Below, one piece after another: positions 14,903 through 23,120 of a stretch of DNA of 50,179 bases. The DNA is taken from assembly GCA_944388045.1 (NCBI GenBank), contig CALXHG010000013.1, positions 1-50,179 on the forward strand, given 5' to 3'. The notes beneath the pieces are model-generated. The model made no database searches, had not been told where the DNA came from, and saw nothing but the letters and a program-made list of their open reading frames with translations. This DNA comes from an uncultured Clostridia bacterium. Lineage in GTDB: Bacteria > Bacillota > Clostridia > TANB77 > CAG-508. Within the stretch, counting starts at the first letter, position 1; each line of letters starts with the position of its first letter. A program made the translations under genes and the position numbers.

Positions 14903-15904
14903 TTACTTAAAAAAAGCACTTTCAATTAATTTTTCAAGTAATTCTTTATATGTAATTCCTACATTTTCAAAAAGTTTTGGATACATACTTATTTTAGTAA
15001 ATCCAGGCATTGTATTTATTTCATTTATATAAATTTTCCCTGTACCATTCTCAACAAAAAAATCTACTCTTGATAATCCTTTTCCATCTATTGATTTAAA
15101 TGCTTTTATTGCAAGTTTTCTAATTTCTTCTATTTTTGATTTTTCAATATCTGCTGGAATTATTGTTTTTGATTCTGGAATATTATATTTTGCATCAAAA
15201 CTGTAAAATTCCTCTGCAGATTTTATTTCACCAACTGTAGATGCTTTTATTTCACCATCTTCTAATATTGCACATTCTACTTCTTTGCCATCTATTCCCT
15301 GTTCTATTAGAATTTTATCATCAAATTGTTTTGCATAATCAATTGCCATTTTTAGTTCATCTATATCTTTTGCTTTTTTAACTCCTACAGAAGATCCTGA
15401 ATTTGATGGTTTTACAAACATTGGAAATTCTAATTTTTCTGTTATTTTTTCTATTTTTAATTCTTCTTCTTCAAATTTTTCATTTACTATATAATATGCA
15501 CCATCTCTTATTCTAACATAAATATATTTTGCTTGTGGTATTCCTGCTTTTTCAAATAAAATTTTTGTATAAGCCTTATCCATGCCTATTGATGATGCTA
15601 ATACTCCACATCCTATATAAGGAATTTGAAGCATTTCTAACATTCCTTGTATTGTTCCATCTTCTCCTCCTCTTCCATGTAAGACTGGAAATACTACATC
15701 TAATTCTTTAAGTGTCCATAAAAGATTATAGACTTCTTCTTTTTCCCCATTTTTTACTTCAAACCATTTTCCATATTTATTTATATATATTTCATGAATT
15801 TTGTATTTTTCCTTATCTATATTTTCAATAACTGATTTTGCAGACATAACAGATACATCATGTTCTGTTGAAATTCCCCCATATATTATTCCTAAATTTT
15901 TCAT
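14903..15904 (-). CDS. ddl: D-alanine--D-alanine ligase
   Basis: ATP-grasp enzyme making the D-Ala-D-Ala end of peptidoglycan precursors. Visible landmarks: N-terminal GGISTEHDVSVMSA, FPVLHGRGGEDGTIQG, the ATP-grasp loop KPSNSGSSVGV, omega loop EFYSFDAKYN and the C-terminal metal and substrate site NEINTMPGFT. The Lys-Tyr pair of the omega loop is present, which is the D-Ala (vancomycin-sensitive) form rather than a D-lactate ligase. The length of 333 is normal. It lies downstream of pyrI on the same strand with a 49-bp gap, possibly by read-through. Confidence 0.96.
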   Translation of the reverse strand: MKNLGIIYGGISTEHDVSVMSAKSVIENIDKEKYKIHEIYINKYGKWFEVKNGEKEEVYNLLWTLKELDVVFPVLHGRGGEDGTIQGMLEMLQIPYIGCGVLASSIGMDKAYTKILFEKAGIPQAKYIYVRIRDGAYYIVNEKFEEEELKIEKITEKLEFPMFVKPSNSGSSVGVKKAKDIDELKMAIDYAKQFDDKILIEQGIDGKEVECAILEDGEIKASTVGEIKSAEEFYSFDAKYNIPESKTIIPADIEKSKIEEIRKLAIKAFKSIDGKGLSRVDFFVENGTGKIYINEINTMPGFTKISMYPKLFENVGITYKELLEKLIESAFFK

Positions 15905-15953
15905 TTACTCACTCACCCTTTATATTTTTATTTCTAATTTATATTTTTTATGA

Positions 15954-16385
15954 TTAATTATTTTCAATTTCTTCTTTTGATGTTTCACAATACATACATC
16001 TATATATTTTTTTATCTTTGTCTGTTAATACAAATACTTGGTCTAAACCTTGTTCTACTGATGTTATACATCTTGGATTTTTGCATTTTATTACATTTAC
16101 TATTTTTTCTGGTAATTTTACATGAAATTTTTCTACTCTTTCATCATTTTTGATTATATTTATTGTGATGTTTGGATCGATAAATCCTAATATATCTAAA
16201 TCTAATTTAATATCTTTATTTATTTTTATTATATCTTTTCTACCCATTTTTTGACTTTTTGCATTTGTTATTATGGCTACTGAGCAATCTAATTTTTCTA
16301 ATTCTAGAAGTTCATAAATTTCCATTCCTTTTTTTGCTTGTATATGGTCAATTACTATTCCATTTTTTATACTATCTATATTCAT
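15954..16385 (-). CDS. pyrI: Aspartate carbamoyltransferase regulatory chain
   Basis: Regulatory subunit of class B aspartate transcarbamoylase. The N-terminal allosteric nucleotide-binding domain has GIVIDHIQAKKGMEIYELL, and the C-terminal zinc domain has four cysteines in CKNPRC and YRCMYC that join it to PyrB. The length of 143 is usual. It lies 56 bp downstream of pyrB in the same unit. PyrI implies feedback control of pyrimidine synthesis by CTP/UTP rather than reliance on expression alone. Confidence 0.95.
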   Translation of the reverse strand: MNIDSIKNGIVIDHIQAKKGMEIYELLELEKLDCSVAIITNAKSQKMGRKDIIKINKDIKLDLDILGFIDPNITINIIKNDERVEKFHVKLPEKIVNVIKCKNPRCITSVEQGLDQVFVLTDKDKKIYRCMYCETSKEEIENN

Positions 16386-16441
16386 TTTTTATTTTTTCCT
16401 TTCATAAGTCAATTTTTACATTGCCAATGTTGCTATATTTT

Positions 16442-17356
16442 TTATTCTATTTCTAATAATTTTAAAATTAATGCCATTCTAATATATTTTCCATATCTTA
16501 CTTGTTTAAAATAACAAGCTCTTTGGTCATCATCTACTTCTGTTGATATTTCATTTACACGTGGTAATGGGTGCATTATACATAAATCTTGTTTTGCTTT
16601 TTCTAACTTATTTTTATCTAATATGTAATAATCTTTTAATCTTATATAATCTTCTTCATTGAAAAATCTTTCTTTTTGCACTCTTGTCATATATAAGATG
16701 TCTAACTTATCCATATATTCTTCTATATCGTTTGTTTCTATATATTCTATATTATTTTTTTCTAATACCTCTTCTTTTACGTATTCTGGAATTTTTAATT
16801 CATCTGGTGAAATTAATACAAATTTTATGTTTTTATATCTTACCATTGCTGTTATTAAGGAATGTATTGTTCTTCCAAATTTTAAATCTCCACATAGCCC
16901 TATTGTTAAATTTTCTAATCTACCTTTCTCACATGATATTGTTAATAAATCTGTTAGTGTTTGTGTTGGATGATTATGACCTCCATCACCTGCATTTATA
17001 ATTGGTACTGTTGATTTCATTGTTGCTACTAATGGGGCACCTTCTTTTGGATGTCTCATTGCTATTATATCACAATAACATCCTACTGTTCTTATTGTGT
17101 CTGATACACTTTCTCCTTTTGCTGTTGAACTTGATGATGCTTCTGAAAAGCCTATTACATTTCCTCCTAATTCCAGCATTGCAGATTCAAAACTTAATCT
17201 TGTTCTTGTACTTGGTTCAAAAAATAAAGTAGCTAATTTTTTATGCTTACACTTTTCTGAATATTTTTCAGGTGTTTGCATAATATCTTTAGCTACTTTT
17301 ATTAATTCTTCTATTTCTTTAACTGTTAATTCTTTTATATCGATTAAATTTTTCAT
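16442..17356 (-). CDS. pyrB: Aspartate carbamoyltransferase catalytic chain
   Basis: Catalyses carbamoyl phosphate plus aspartate to carbamoyl aspartate, the committed pyrimidine step. Carbamoyl phosphate site [13 protein letters not shown], the mobile loop around [21 protein letters not shown] and the aspartate-site region [10 protein letters not shown] are all present. 304 residues, the usual catalytic chain length. First gene of pyrBI; promoter at 17454-17426. I see no convincing PyrR attenuator or UTP-sensitive leader between the promoter and the start. The other pyr genes are not in the window. Confidence 0.96.
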   Translation of the reverse strand: MKNLIDIKELTVKEIEELIKVAKDIMQTPEKYSEKCKHKKLATLFFEPSTRTRLSFESAMLELGGNVIGFSEASSSSTAKGESVSDTIRTVGCYCDIIAMRHPKEGAPLVATMKSTVPIINAGDGGHNHPTQTLTDLLTISCEKGRLENLTIGLCGDLKFGRTIHSLITAMVRYKNIKFVLISPDELKIPEYVKEEVLEKNNIEYIETNDIEEYMDKLDILYMTRVQKERFFNEEDYIRLKDYYILDKNKLEKAKQDLCIMHPLPRVNEISTEVDDDQRACYFKQVRYGKYIRMALILKLLEIE

Positions 17357-17425
17357 TTTTTACTACATTTCCTTTCTTTAATTATAAAAATTACATCTAT
17401 TTTTACAAGAATTTAATTATTTTTA

Positions 17426-17454
17426 TTTTTATCAAAATTTAATTAATTTGTCAA
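17426..17454 (-). promoter_or_regulatory. Promoter of pyrBI
   Basis: Minus strand TTGACA (17454-17449), 17 bp, TAAAAA (17431-17426); leader of about 65 nt. Confidence 0.6.
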
Positions 17455-17490
17455 TAACCAAAAAATTTAAAAATTTTATTGTATTGTATG

Positions 17491-19260
17491 TTATTTATTC
17501 AATGACTCTAAGTATGGTAAAACTTCACTAAATATTTTTCCACCAACTGGTGCTGCAACACCTCCTCCTTGATGTCCTCCCTCACCTGTTGGATTATATA
17601 GTGTTATAAGCAAAACAATATAAGGTTCATCTGTTTCTGCAACACCACAAAATGAAGTAACATATTTGTTTGTATTAACTCCATCTTCTGAGGTTCCTGT
17701 TTTTCCTCCTATTTCATATCCTTCTACTTTAGCATTTTTTCCTGTTCCTTCTGAAACAACGCTATTCATCATACTCAAAACTTTTTCAGCATTTTCTTTA
17801 GATATAATCTGTTCTCCTGTTTCTACTGGCATATCTGTTTTTTCTCCTGTTTGACTATTTATAATACTTTTTACTATTCTTGGTTTAATATATGTTCCTT
17901 TATTTGCTATGCTAGAAACTGCTGTTATCATTTGAAGTGGTGTTATTTCAAATCTTTGACCAAAACTTATTGTTGCAAGTTCAACAGGACCTGCCTTTTC
18001 TTCTTTTATAAATATACTATTTGCTTCTCCTGGTAAAGCAATACCTGTTTTGTTAAATAATCCAAATTTACGTAAATACTCATAATATTTAGTAACTCCA
18101 ATTTTTTGTCCAAGTCCTATAAATACAGGATTGCAAGAATTCATTAATGCCTGTCTTAAACTCTCTGAACCATGTGGTCTATAATATCTCCAACATTTTA
18201 TACGTACTCCAGCAACTTCAATTCCTCCTGTACAACAAAATTGTCCCTCTTGGTCAATATTTGTTACTATTCCCTCTTCTAGTGCTGCAGAGGATGTTAT
18301 TGTTTTAAATACTGAACCTGGCTCATATGTATCAGAAATCGCTTTATTTCTCCACATTTGTTGCATTGCTGTTGTTCTATCTTTAGAATCTAATGTTTCC
18401 CATTCTGCTTTTTGCTCATCTGTATGTGGTTCAAATGGTGTATTTAAATCATATGCAGGATATGTTGCCATAGCTAGTATATCTCCATTTCGAGGATCCA
18501 TTGCAATTATACTGCCTCCATCTGTACATTTATTATCTATACATGCTTCTTCAAGATATTTTTCTACAATTGATTGAATTGTCATATCTATTGTTAGTAT
18601 TAAGCTATTTCCATCTATTGCAGATACATATTCTTCTCCACCTAAGCTTTCTCCTGCTGCATTTGTTTCTCTTTCTATTTTTCCATTTGTACCTTTTAGT
18701 TCTTCATCATATTCAGCTTCAATTCCATCTAATCCTTGATTATCACTTCCGCAAAAGCCTATAACTTGAGCTGCTAAATCTCCATATGGATAATATCTTT
18801 TTGTATCTTCATCTATATTTATTCCATTTTTAATTCCTGTTTCTTCCATCCATTTTCTTAATTCATCTGTTTTTGTTTTATCTACTTTTCTTATTATTGT
18901 CTCAATTGAACTATTTTTATTTACTTTTTTCAAAACTGTTTCATATTCTAATTCAAAAATTTCACTTAAAATATTTGCAACTTTTTCTTTATTTTCTTTT
19001 TCTATATTAGTAGGATTTATTGTTACTGCTTCTACACTAGAACTTACTGCTAATTCATATTTTCCTGTAGAATCATATATTGTTCCTCTTTTGGCTGTAA
19101 TTACTCTGCTTTGTGATTGCTGACTTGTTGCTTTTTGGTTTAATTCTGCTCCCCAAATAAATTGGATGTATCCTAATCTAGTTAACAATAAACTCATTAT
19201 TATTACTACTATAAATAATGAATTTCTAAGTTTCTTTTTACTTGATAAAGATATTTGCAT
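17491..19260 (-). CDS. Class B penicillin-binding protein (FtsI/SpoVD type)
   Basis: Peptidoglycan transpeptidase. One N-terminal membrane helix (residues 12-30), a dimerisation domain beginning near RVITAKRGTIYDSTG, then the transpeptidase domain with catalytic S316-x-x-K319 in EPGSVFKT, S375-C-N377, and K520-T-G. 589 residues. No PASTA repeat follows the transpeptidase domain, unlike Bacillus SpoVD and PBP2B, so division and sporulation roles cannot be separated by sequence. It stands alone rather than in the dcw cluster. Ribosome site GAAAGGA is about 11 nt before the ATG. Confidence 0.93.
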   Translation of the reverse strand: MQISLSSKKKLRNSLFIVVIIMSLLLTRLGYIQFIWGAELNQKATSQQSQSRVITAKRGTIYDSTGKYELAVSSSVEAVTINPTNIEKENKEKVANILSEIFELEYETVLKKVNKNSSIETIIRKVDKTKTDELRKWMEETGIKNGINIDEDTKRYYPYGDLAAQVIGFCGSDNQGLDGIEAEYDEELKGTNGKIERETNAAGESLGGEEYVSAIDGNSLILTIDMTIQSIVEKYLEEACIDNKCTDGGSIIAMDPRNGDILAMATYPAYDLNTPFEPHTDEQKAEWETLDSKDRTTAMQQMWRNKAISDTYEPGSVFKTITSSAALEEGIVTNIDQEGQFCCTGGIEVAGVRIKCWRYYRPHGSESLRQALMNSCNPVFIGLGQKIGVTKYYEYLRKFGLFNKTGIALPGEANSIFIKEEKAGPVELATISFGQRFEITPLQMITAVSSIANKGTYIKPRIVKSIINSQTGEKTDMPVETGEQIISKENAEKVLSMMNSVVSEGTGKNAKVEGYEIGGKTGTSEDGVNTNKYVTSFCGVAETDEPYIVLLITLYNPTGEGGHQGGGVAAPVGGKIFSEVLPYLESLNK

Positions 19261-19460
19261 AAAATTTTTTCCTTTCTCTCTTAGTTCAAAAGGTACATAT
19301 ATTTATGATATTATCCCTTTCAAACTATATTTTCGTTTTACACACTTTTAACTTGATTTATATAATGTTTTATTTATTATTTTATGCTTATTATATTAGA
19401 TTAGAACAATCATATTTTTCACAGTTGTAATAAAATTAGAATATTTAGACATAAAATTAG

Positions 19461-19498
19461 CCCAAATCTATTAAACTTTTTTGTCTAATAAATTTGGG
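19461..19498 (-). terminator. Possible terminator hairpin upstream of the PBP gene
   Basis: 13-bp stem CCCAAATTTATTA with its complement (one G-U), 12-nt loop, then CTAATTTTA: a weak T tract. It lies in the 322-bp gap between the CNNM gene and the PBP gene and most likely ends the CNNM transcript. The rest of the gap holds nothing I can identify beyond AT-rich promoter-like sequence. Confidence 0.5.
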
Positions 19499-19582
19499 TT
19501 CATTCATTATTTATTAAATTCTTTTGTCTAGTAACTTATGAGTTCTCTTTCTTTTCAAATTTTATTTTTCTTTTTTATAATT

Positions 19583-20911
19583 CTAATTATCTTCTTCAGT
19601 TTCTTGAACTTCTTCTTGTTGGTTATTTTTACAAGCTTTTACTTTTATAATTCTTTTATCTTCATATTCTTCTATTTTATAAGTTACTTTTTCTGTTTCA
19701 ATAACAGGCTTTTCCTCATCTTCTGGAATTCTACCTAATTCTTCTTGTAAATAACCTGATAAAGTATCATAATCACCTTCTGGAATATCTGCATCTAATA
19801 ATTTATTTACATCATATATTGGTAAATTTCCAGCTAACATATATGTGTTTTCATCTATTTTTTCATATTCTTTTTCTACTTTATCATATTCATCATATAT
19901 ATCACCAACAAGCTCTTCCAATATGTCTTCCATTGTAATTAAACCTGCTGTTCCACCATATTCATCAACAATAATTGCAATTTGCATTTTGTTTTTTTGT
20001 AATTCTTTAAATACCTCATTTATAAGTCTATTTTGTGATATAAAATATGCTTCTTTAACAACATTTGTAACTTTAAAGTTCTTTTTGTTAATATTTTTTA
20101 AAACATCTTTTACATATAAAATACCTTTTACTTCATCAATTGTTTCATCATAAACTGGAATTCTACTATATCTATATTCTTCTCTTGATAATTCTCTTAA
20201 TAATTCTTCATTACTAATATTTATATCAACTGCAAATATATCTTTTCTGTGTGTCATTATTTCTGAAACAGTTATATCATTAAATTCAAAAACATTATTT
20301 ATTAACTCTTTTTCTTCTTCTTTTATTGTTCCTTTTTCTTCTCCTTGGTTAACCATCATCTTTATTTCTTCTTCTGTAACTGTTTCTTCATCAGATTCTC
20401 CCACTCCAAAAATTTTTGATATTCCATTTGTTACTGTTGTAAGTAATTTTACAAAAGGTGCTGTTATAATAGAGATTCCTCTAATTACTCCTATTGTTGC
20501 AAATGAAATTTTTTCATAATGTTTCATGGCAAGTCTTTTTGGTACTAATTCTCCAAATACTAATGTGAAAAAAGATAAAATTATTGTAATTAAAATTATT
20601 GATATACTTTTCCAAACACCTAAACTTATATATGGTATAAGATTATATAATGCTGGTGCTAACATATCTGCAAATGTGTCTGATGCAAATGCACTTGATA
20701 AAAATCCTGCAAGTGTAATTCCTATTTGAATTGTTGCTAAAAATTTACTTGGTTCTTTTAACATTTTTTCGATTTGCTTTGCTTTTTTGTTTCCTTCTTT
20801 TGCTTGTTTTTCTATTTTAGCATCATTTAAAGATATAAATGCAATTTCACTAGCTGCAAAATATGCATTTAATAAAATTAGTATGACTAAAACTATCAGT
20901 TGTGATAACAT
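19583..20911 (-). CDS. CNNM/CBS-pair membrane transporter (hemolysin C family)
   Basis: A 442-residue membrane protein: an N-terminal CNNM (DUF21) domain with helices at about 1-20, 60-80, 95-120 and 130-160, containing NAYFAASEIAFISLN and GELVPKRLAM. A CBS pair follows (about 205-330, with IMTHRKDIFAVD and GTAGLITMEDILEELVGDI), then a C-terminal CorC_HlyC domain (about 345-430, LLDADIPEGDYDTLSGYL). The family exports or controls Mg2+ and related ions; 'hemolysin' is a historical name. No neighbouring metal gene. The start follows GAGGAG by about 12 nt. Confidence 0.93.
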   Translation of the reverse strand: MLSQLIVLVILILLNAYFAASEIAFISLNDAKIEKQAKEGNKKAKQIEKMLKEPSKFLATIQIGITLAGFLSSAFASDTFADMLAPALYNLIPYISLGVWKSISIILITIILSFFTLVFGELVPKRLAMKHYEKISFATIGVIRGISIITAPFVKLLTTVTNGISKIFGVGESDEETVTEEEIKMMVNQGEEKGTIKEEEKELINNVFEFNDITVSEIMTHRKDIFAVDINISNEELLRELSREEYRYSRIPVYDETIDEVKGILYVKDVLKNINKKNFKVTNVVKEAYFISQNRLINEVFKELQKNKMQIAIIVDEYGGTAGLITMEDILEELVGDIYDEYDKVEKEYEKIDENTYMLAGNLPIYDVNKLLDADIPEGDYDTLSGYLQEELGRIPEDEEKPVIETEKVTYKIEEYEDKRIIKVKACKNNQQEEVQETEEDN

Positions 20912-21008
20912 TTATTTTCGCACTCCTCTTTTTATTATTTATTTATATTTTATCAAAATCTAATTTTTTATTCAATAGAAAAATTTATATATTATAAATA
21001 TTTATTTA

Positions 21009-21220
21009 TTTAAAAATTTATATATTAATATTTTTTTAGTTATCTCCTACTCATTACATTCAAAATGAATTCATAATATTTTCTCGTGAGCCTCTTTCAC
21101 TCAGTCCCTCTCGTAAACTCGAGTACCGCGAACATCCCTCACTAGAAAATCTAATGAATTCTATTTTTCATTTCAATCGAACGTCGATACTTAAAAAATA
21201 TTAATATATAAATTTTTAAA
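21009..21220. repeat. Nested palindromic intergenic element, copy A
   Basis: Outer arms 21009-21037 and 21191-21220 pair over about 28 bp with one or two bulges. Inner arms around GAATTCAT (21067-21090 with 21141-21163 approximately) pair over about 24 bp. The apical core (about 21092-21136) contains CTTTCACT, GTCC, CTCGAG and CGCGAACAT, shared with copies B and C. There is no coding frame. It fills most of the gap between the CNNM gene and hydA. Confidence 0.75.
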
Positions 21221-21241
21221 TAGAAATAGATTTTTACATTT

Positions 21242-21276
21242 GGGGTCGGTTTCATTTTTATTTTGGATCCGACCCC
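21242..21276. repeat. GC-rich REP-like hairpin behind hydA
   Basis: Perfect 8-bp stem GGGGTCGG/CCGACCCC with a 19-nt AT-rich loop, followed to the right by a second C/A-rich block ending in ACACCCC (to about 21290). Its base composition is far from its surroundings. It resembles REP palindromes and may also act as the end of the hydrogenase transcript, though no T run follows. Confidence 0.55.
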
Positions 21277-21303
21277 AGACAGACACCCCAAACACACCAG
21301 ATA

Positions 21304-23064
21304 TTATTCTATATCATATTTTGGTTTTGGAGAATAACTTGTATGTAGATATTTATGTGCTAAATGACTTCCTGGTTTTTCTAAAAATTCTGCATATAAT
21401 TGTTTCATTACTGGACTTTCATGAGATTTTCTAATAACACTTTTTTCATCAATTTCATATAAAGCACTTGCTCTTAACTTTCTTACATCTACTGTTGCTC
21501 TAATTGTAGAACTTTTAATTGGTTGACCTCCTCCCATTACACATCCACCAGGACATGCCATTATTTCTACAAAATGATATGGAGATTCTCCTTTTCTTAT
21601 TTGTTCCATTATTTTTCTTGCATTTGCAAGACCACTTGCAACAGCAATTTTTACTTCTTTTCCTGCTACATTTAATGTTGCTTCTTTTATTCCCTTTTCT
21701 CCTCTAACTTCTTTATATTCAATTCTGTCAATACTTCTATTTTCTAATGTATCTACTGCTGTTCTTATAGCAGCTTCCATTACTCCACCTGTTGTTCCAA
21801 ATATTGCTCCAGCTCCTGTTGCTTCTCCCATTGGATCATCAAAGTTTCCATCTTCTAATTGAGTAAATTCTATATTAGCTTGTTTTATCATTCTAGATAA
21901 TTCTCTTGTTGTTATTACATAATCAACATCTCTTGCACCATCAACTTCCATTTCTGGTCTACTGCATTCATATTTTTTGGCAATACATGGCATTACAGAT
22001 ACTGTACAAATTTTATTTCTATCTATTCCATATTTTTCTGCAAAATAAGATTTTATAATTGCTCCAAACATTTGATGTGGAGATTTACAACTTGATAAAT
22101 GGTCTAATTGGTCTCCAAAATTCTTTTCTGCAAAACGTACCCATCCGGGACTACAAGATGTAATCATTGGGAATACTCCTCCATTTTGCAATCTTTCTAC
22201 AAATTCATTTGCTTCTTCCATTATTGTTAAATCTGCACCTGTGTTTGTATCAAAAACTTTATCAAATCCTAATCTTTTTAATGCTGTTACCATTTTTCCT
22301 TTTACATTTGTTCCAATTGGCATTCCAAATTCTTCTCCTAATGCTACTCTTACTGCTGGTGCTGTTTGAACAACAACATATGTATCTGGATCTTTTAATT
22401 TTGCCCATACATCATTTATAGATTCTTTTTCATGTAAAGCTCCTGTTGGACAACTCTCTATACATTGACCGCAAAATGTGCAATCTACGTCATTTAAACT
22501 ATGGTCATATGTTGTAGAAATACATGATTCAAATCCTCTTTCTATACAATCTATTGCCCCAATGTCTTGAACTTTTTTACAGGTTGATATACATCTTCTG
22601 CATAATATACATTTATTAAAATCTCTTACAATTGCAGGTGATTTATCATCTATTTTATGTTGTGTTACTTCTCCTGGAAATTCTACATTTTGTATATTAA
22701 ATTTTACTGCTAGATTTTGCAATTCGCAATTTCCAGAACGTGTACATGTTAAACAATCTTTTGCGTGATTAGATATTATTAAATCTAATATTACATGTCT
22801 TGCTTCTAATACATTTGGTGTATGTGTATGTACAACCATTCCTTCTTCTACTGTTTGTATACATGAAGTTGCAAATCCTTTTCTTCCTTCAACTTCTACT
22901 ATACACATTCTACAGTCTCCAACTTCATTTATGTCCTTTAAGAAACATAGTGTTGGTATATCTATTCCAACTTCTTTGGCTGCTTGTAAAATTGTTGTTC
23001 CTTTTTTTGTTTTTACTTCTACTCCATCTATTGTTAGTGTAACCATTTCTTCATTCATATTCAT
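21304..23064 (-). CDS. hydA: NADH-linked [FeFe]-hydrogenase catalytic subunit
   Basis: Reduces protons with electrons from the NuoE/F-like partners, probably as an electron-bifurcating HydABC-type enzyme. N-terminal [2Fe-2S] domain with C40, C51, C54 and C68; a His-Cys3 cluster near H100-C104-C107-C113; two [4Fe-4S] clusters (CILCRRC and CTFCGQC blocks). The H-cluster motifs are L1 TSCSPGW (302-308), L2 MPCIAKK (358-364) and L3 MACPGGCVMGGGQP (502-515). A small-subunit domain (about 520-575) ends the protein. The Ser form of L1 is common, to my knowledge, in multimeric bifurcating enzymes. It is the last gene of the operon after the nuoE- and nuoF-like genes. Maturases HydEFG are not in the window. 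Confidence 0.95.
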   Translation of the reverse strand: MNMNEEMVTLTIDGVEVKTKKGTTILQAAKEVGIDIPTLCFLKDINEVGDCRMCIVEVEGRKGFATSCIQTVEEGMVVHTHTPNVLEARHVILDLIISNHAKDCLTCTRSGNCELQNLAVKFNIQNVEFPGEVTQHKIDDKSPAIVRDFNKCILCRRCISTCKKVQDIGAIDCIERGFESCISTTYDHSLNDVDCTFCGQCIESCPTGALHEKESINDVWAKLKDPDTYVVVQTAPAVRVALGEEFGMPIGTNVKGKMVTALKRLGFDKVFDTNTGADLTIMEEANEFVERLQNGGVFPMITSCSPGWVRFAEKNFGDQLDHLSSCKSPHQMFGAIIKSYFAEKYGIDRNKICTVSVMPCIAKKYECSRPEMEVDGARDVDYVITTRELSRMIKQANIEFTQLEDGNFDDPMGEATGAGAIFGTTGGVMEAAIRTAVDTLENRSIDRIEYKEVRGEKGIKEATLNVAGKEVKIAVASGLANARKIMEQIRKGESPYHFVEIMACPGGCVMGGGQPIKSSTIRATVDVRKLRASALYEIDEKSVIRKSHESPVMKQLYAEFLEKPGSHLAHKYLHTSYSPKPKYDIE

Positions 23065-23120
23065 TTTTTCCTTTCATTTTTTATTTTCAGCAATTTTTAT
23101 TGAATATATTTTTTCTTTTG

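Noticed and set aside
15529..15711. Leu/Phe-rich plus-strand open frames opposite minus-strand genes (also around 5257, 7057, 16684, 21519, 22167, 25335, 41374)
   Set aside because: They are reverse-strand shadows of AT-rich coding sequence; composition is an artefact and ribosome sites are missing.
17357..17490. PyrR attenuator in front of pyrBI
   Set aside because: The leader is short and shows no terminator/antiterminator pair or PyrR-binding loop; PyrI points to allosteric control instead.
21009..21220. Simple IS or MITE with fixed terminal inverted repeats
   Set aside because: The outer arms of A, B and C differ in sequence, so there is no common terminal repeat, and no transposase frame is present. 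A non-autonomous ssDNA-type element remains possible.
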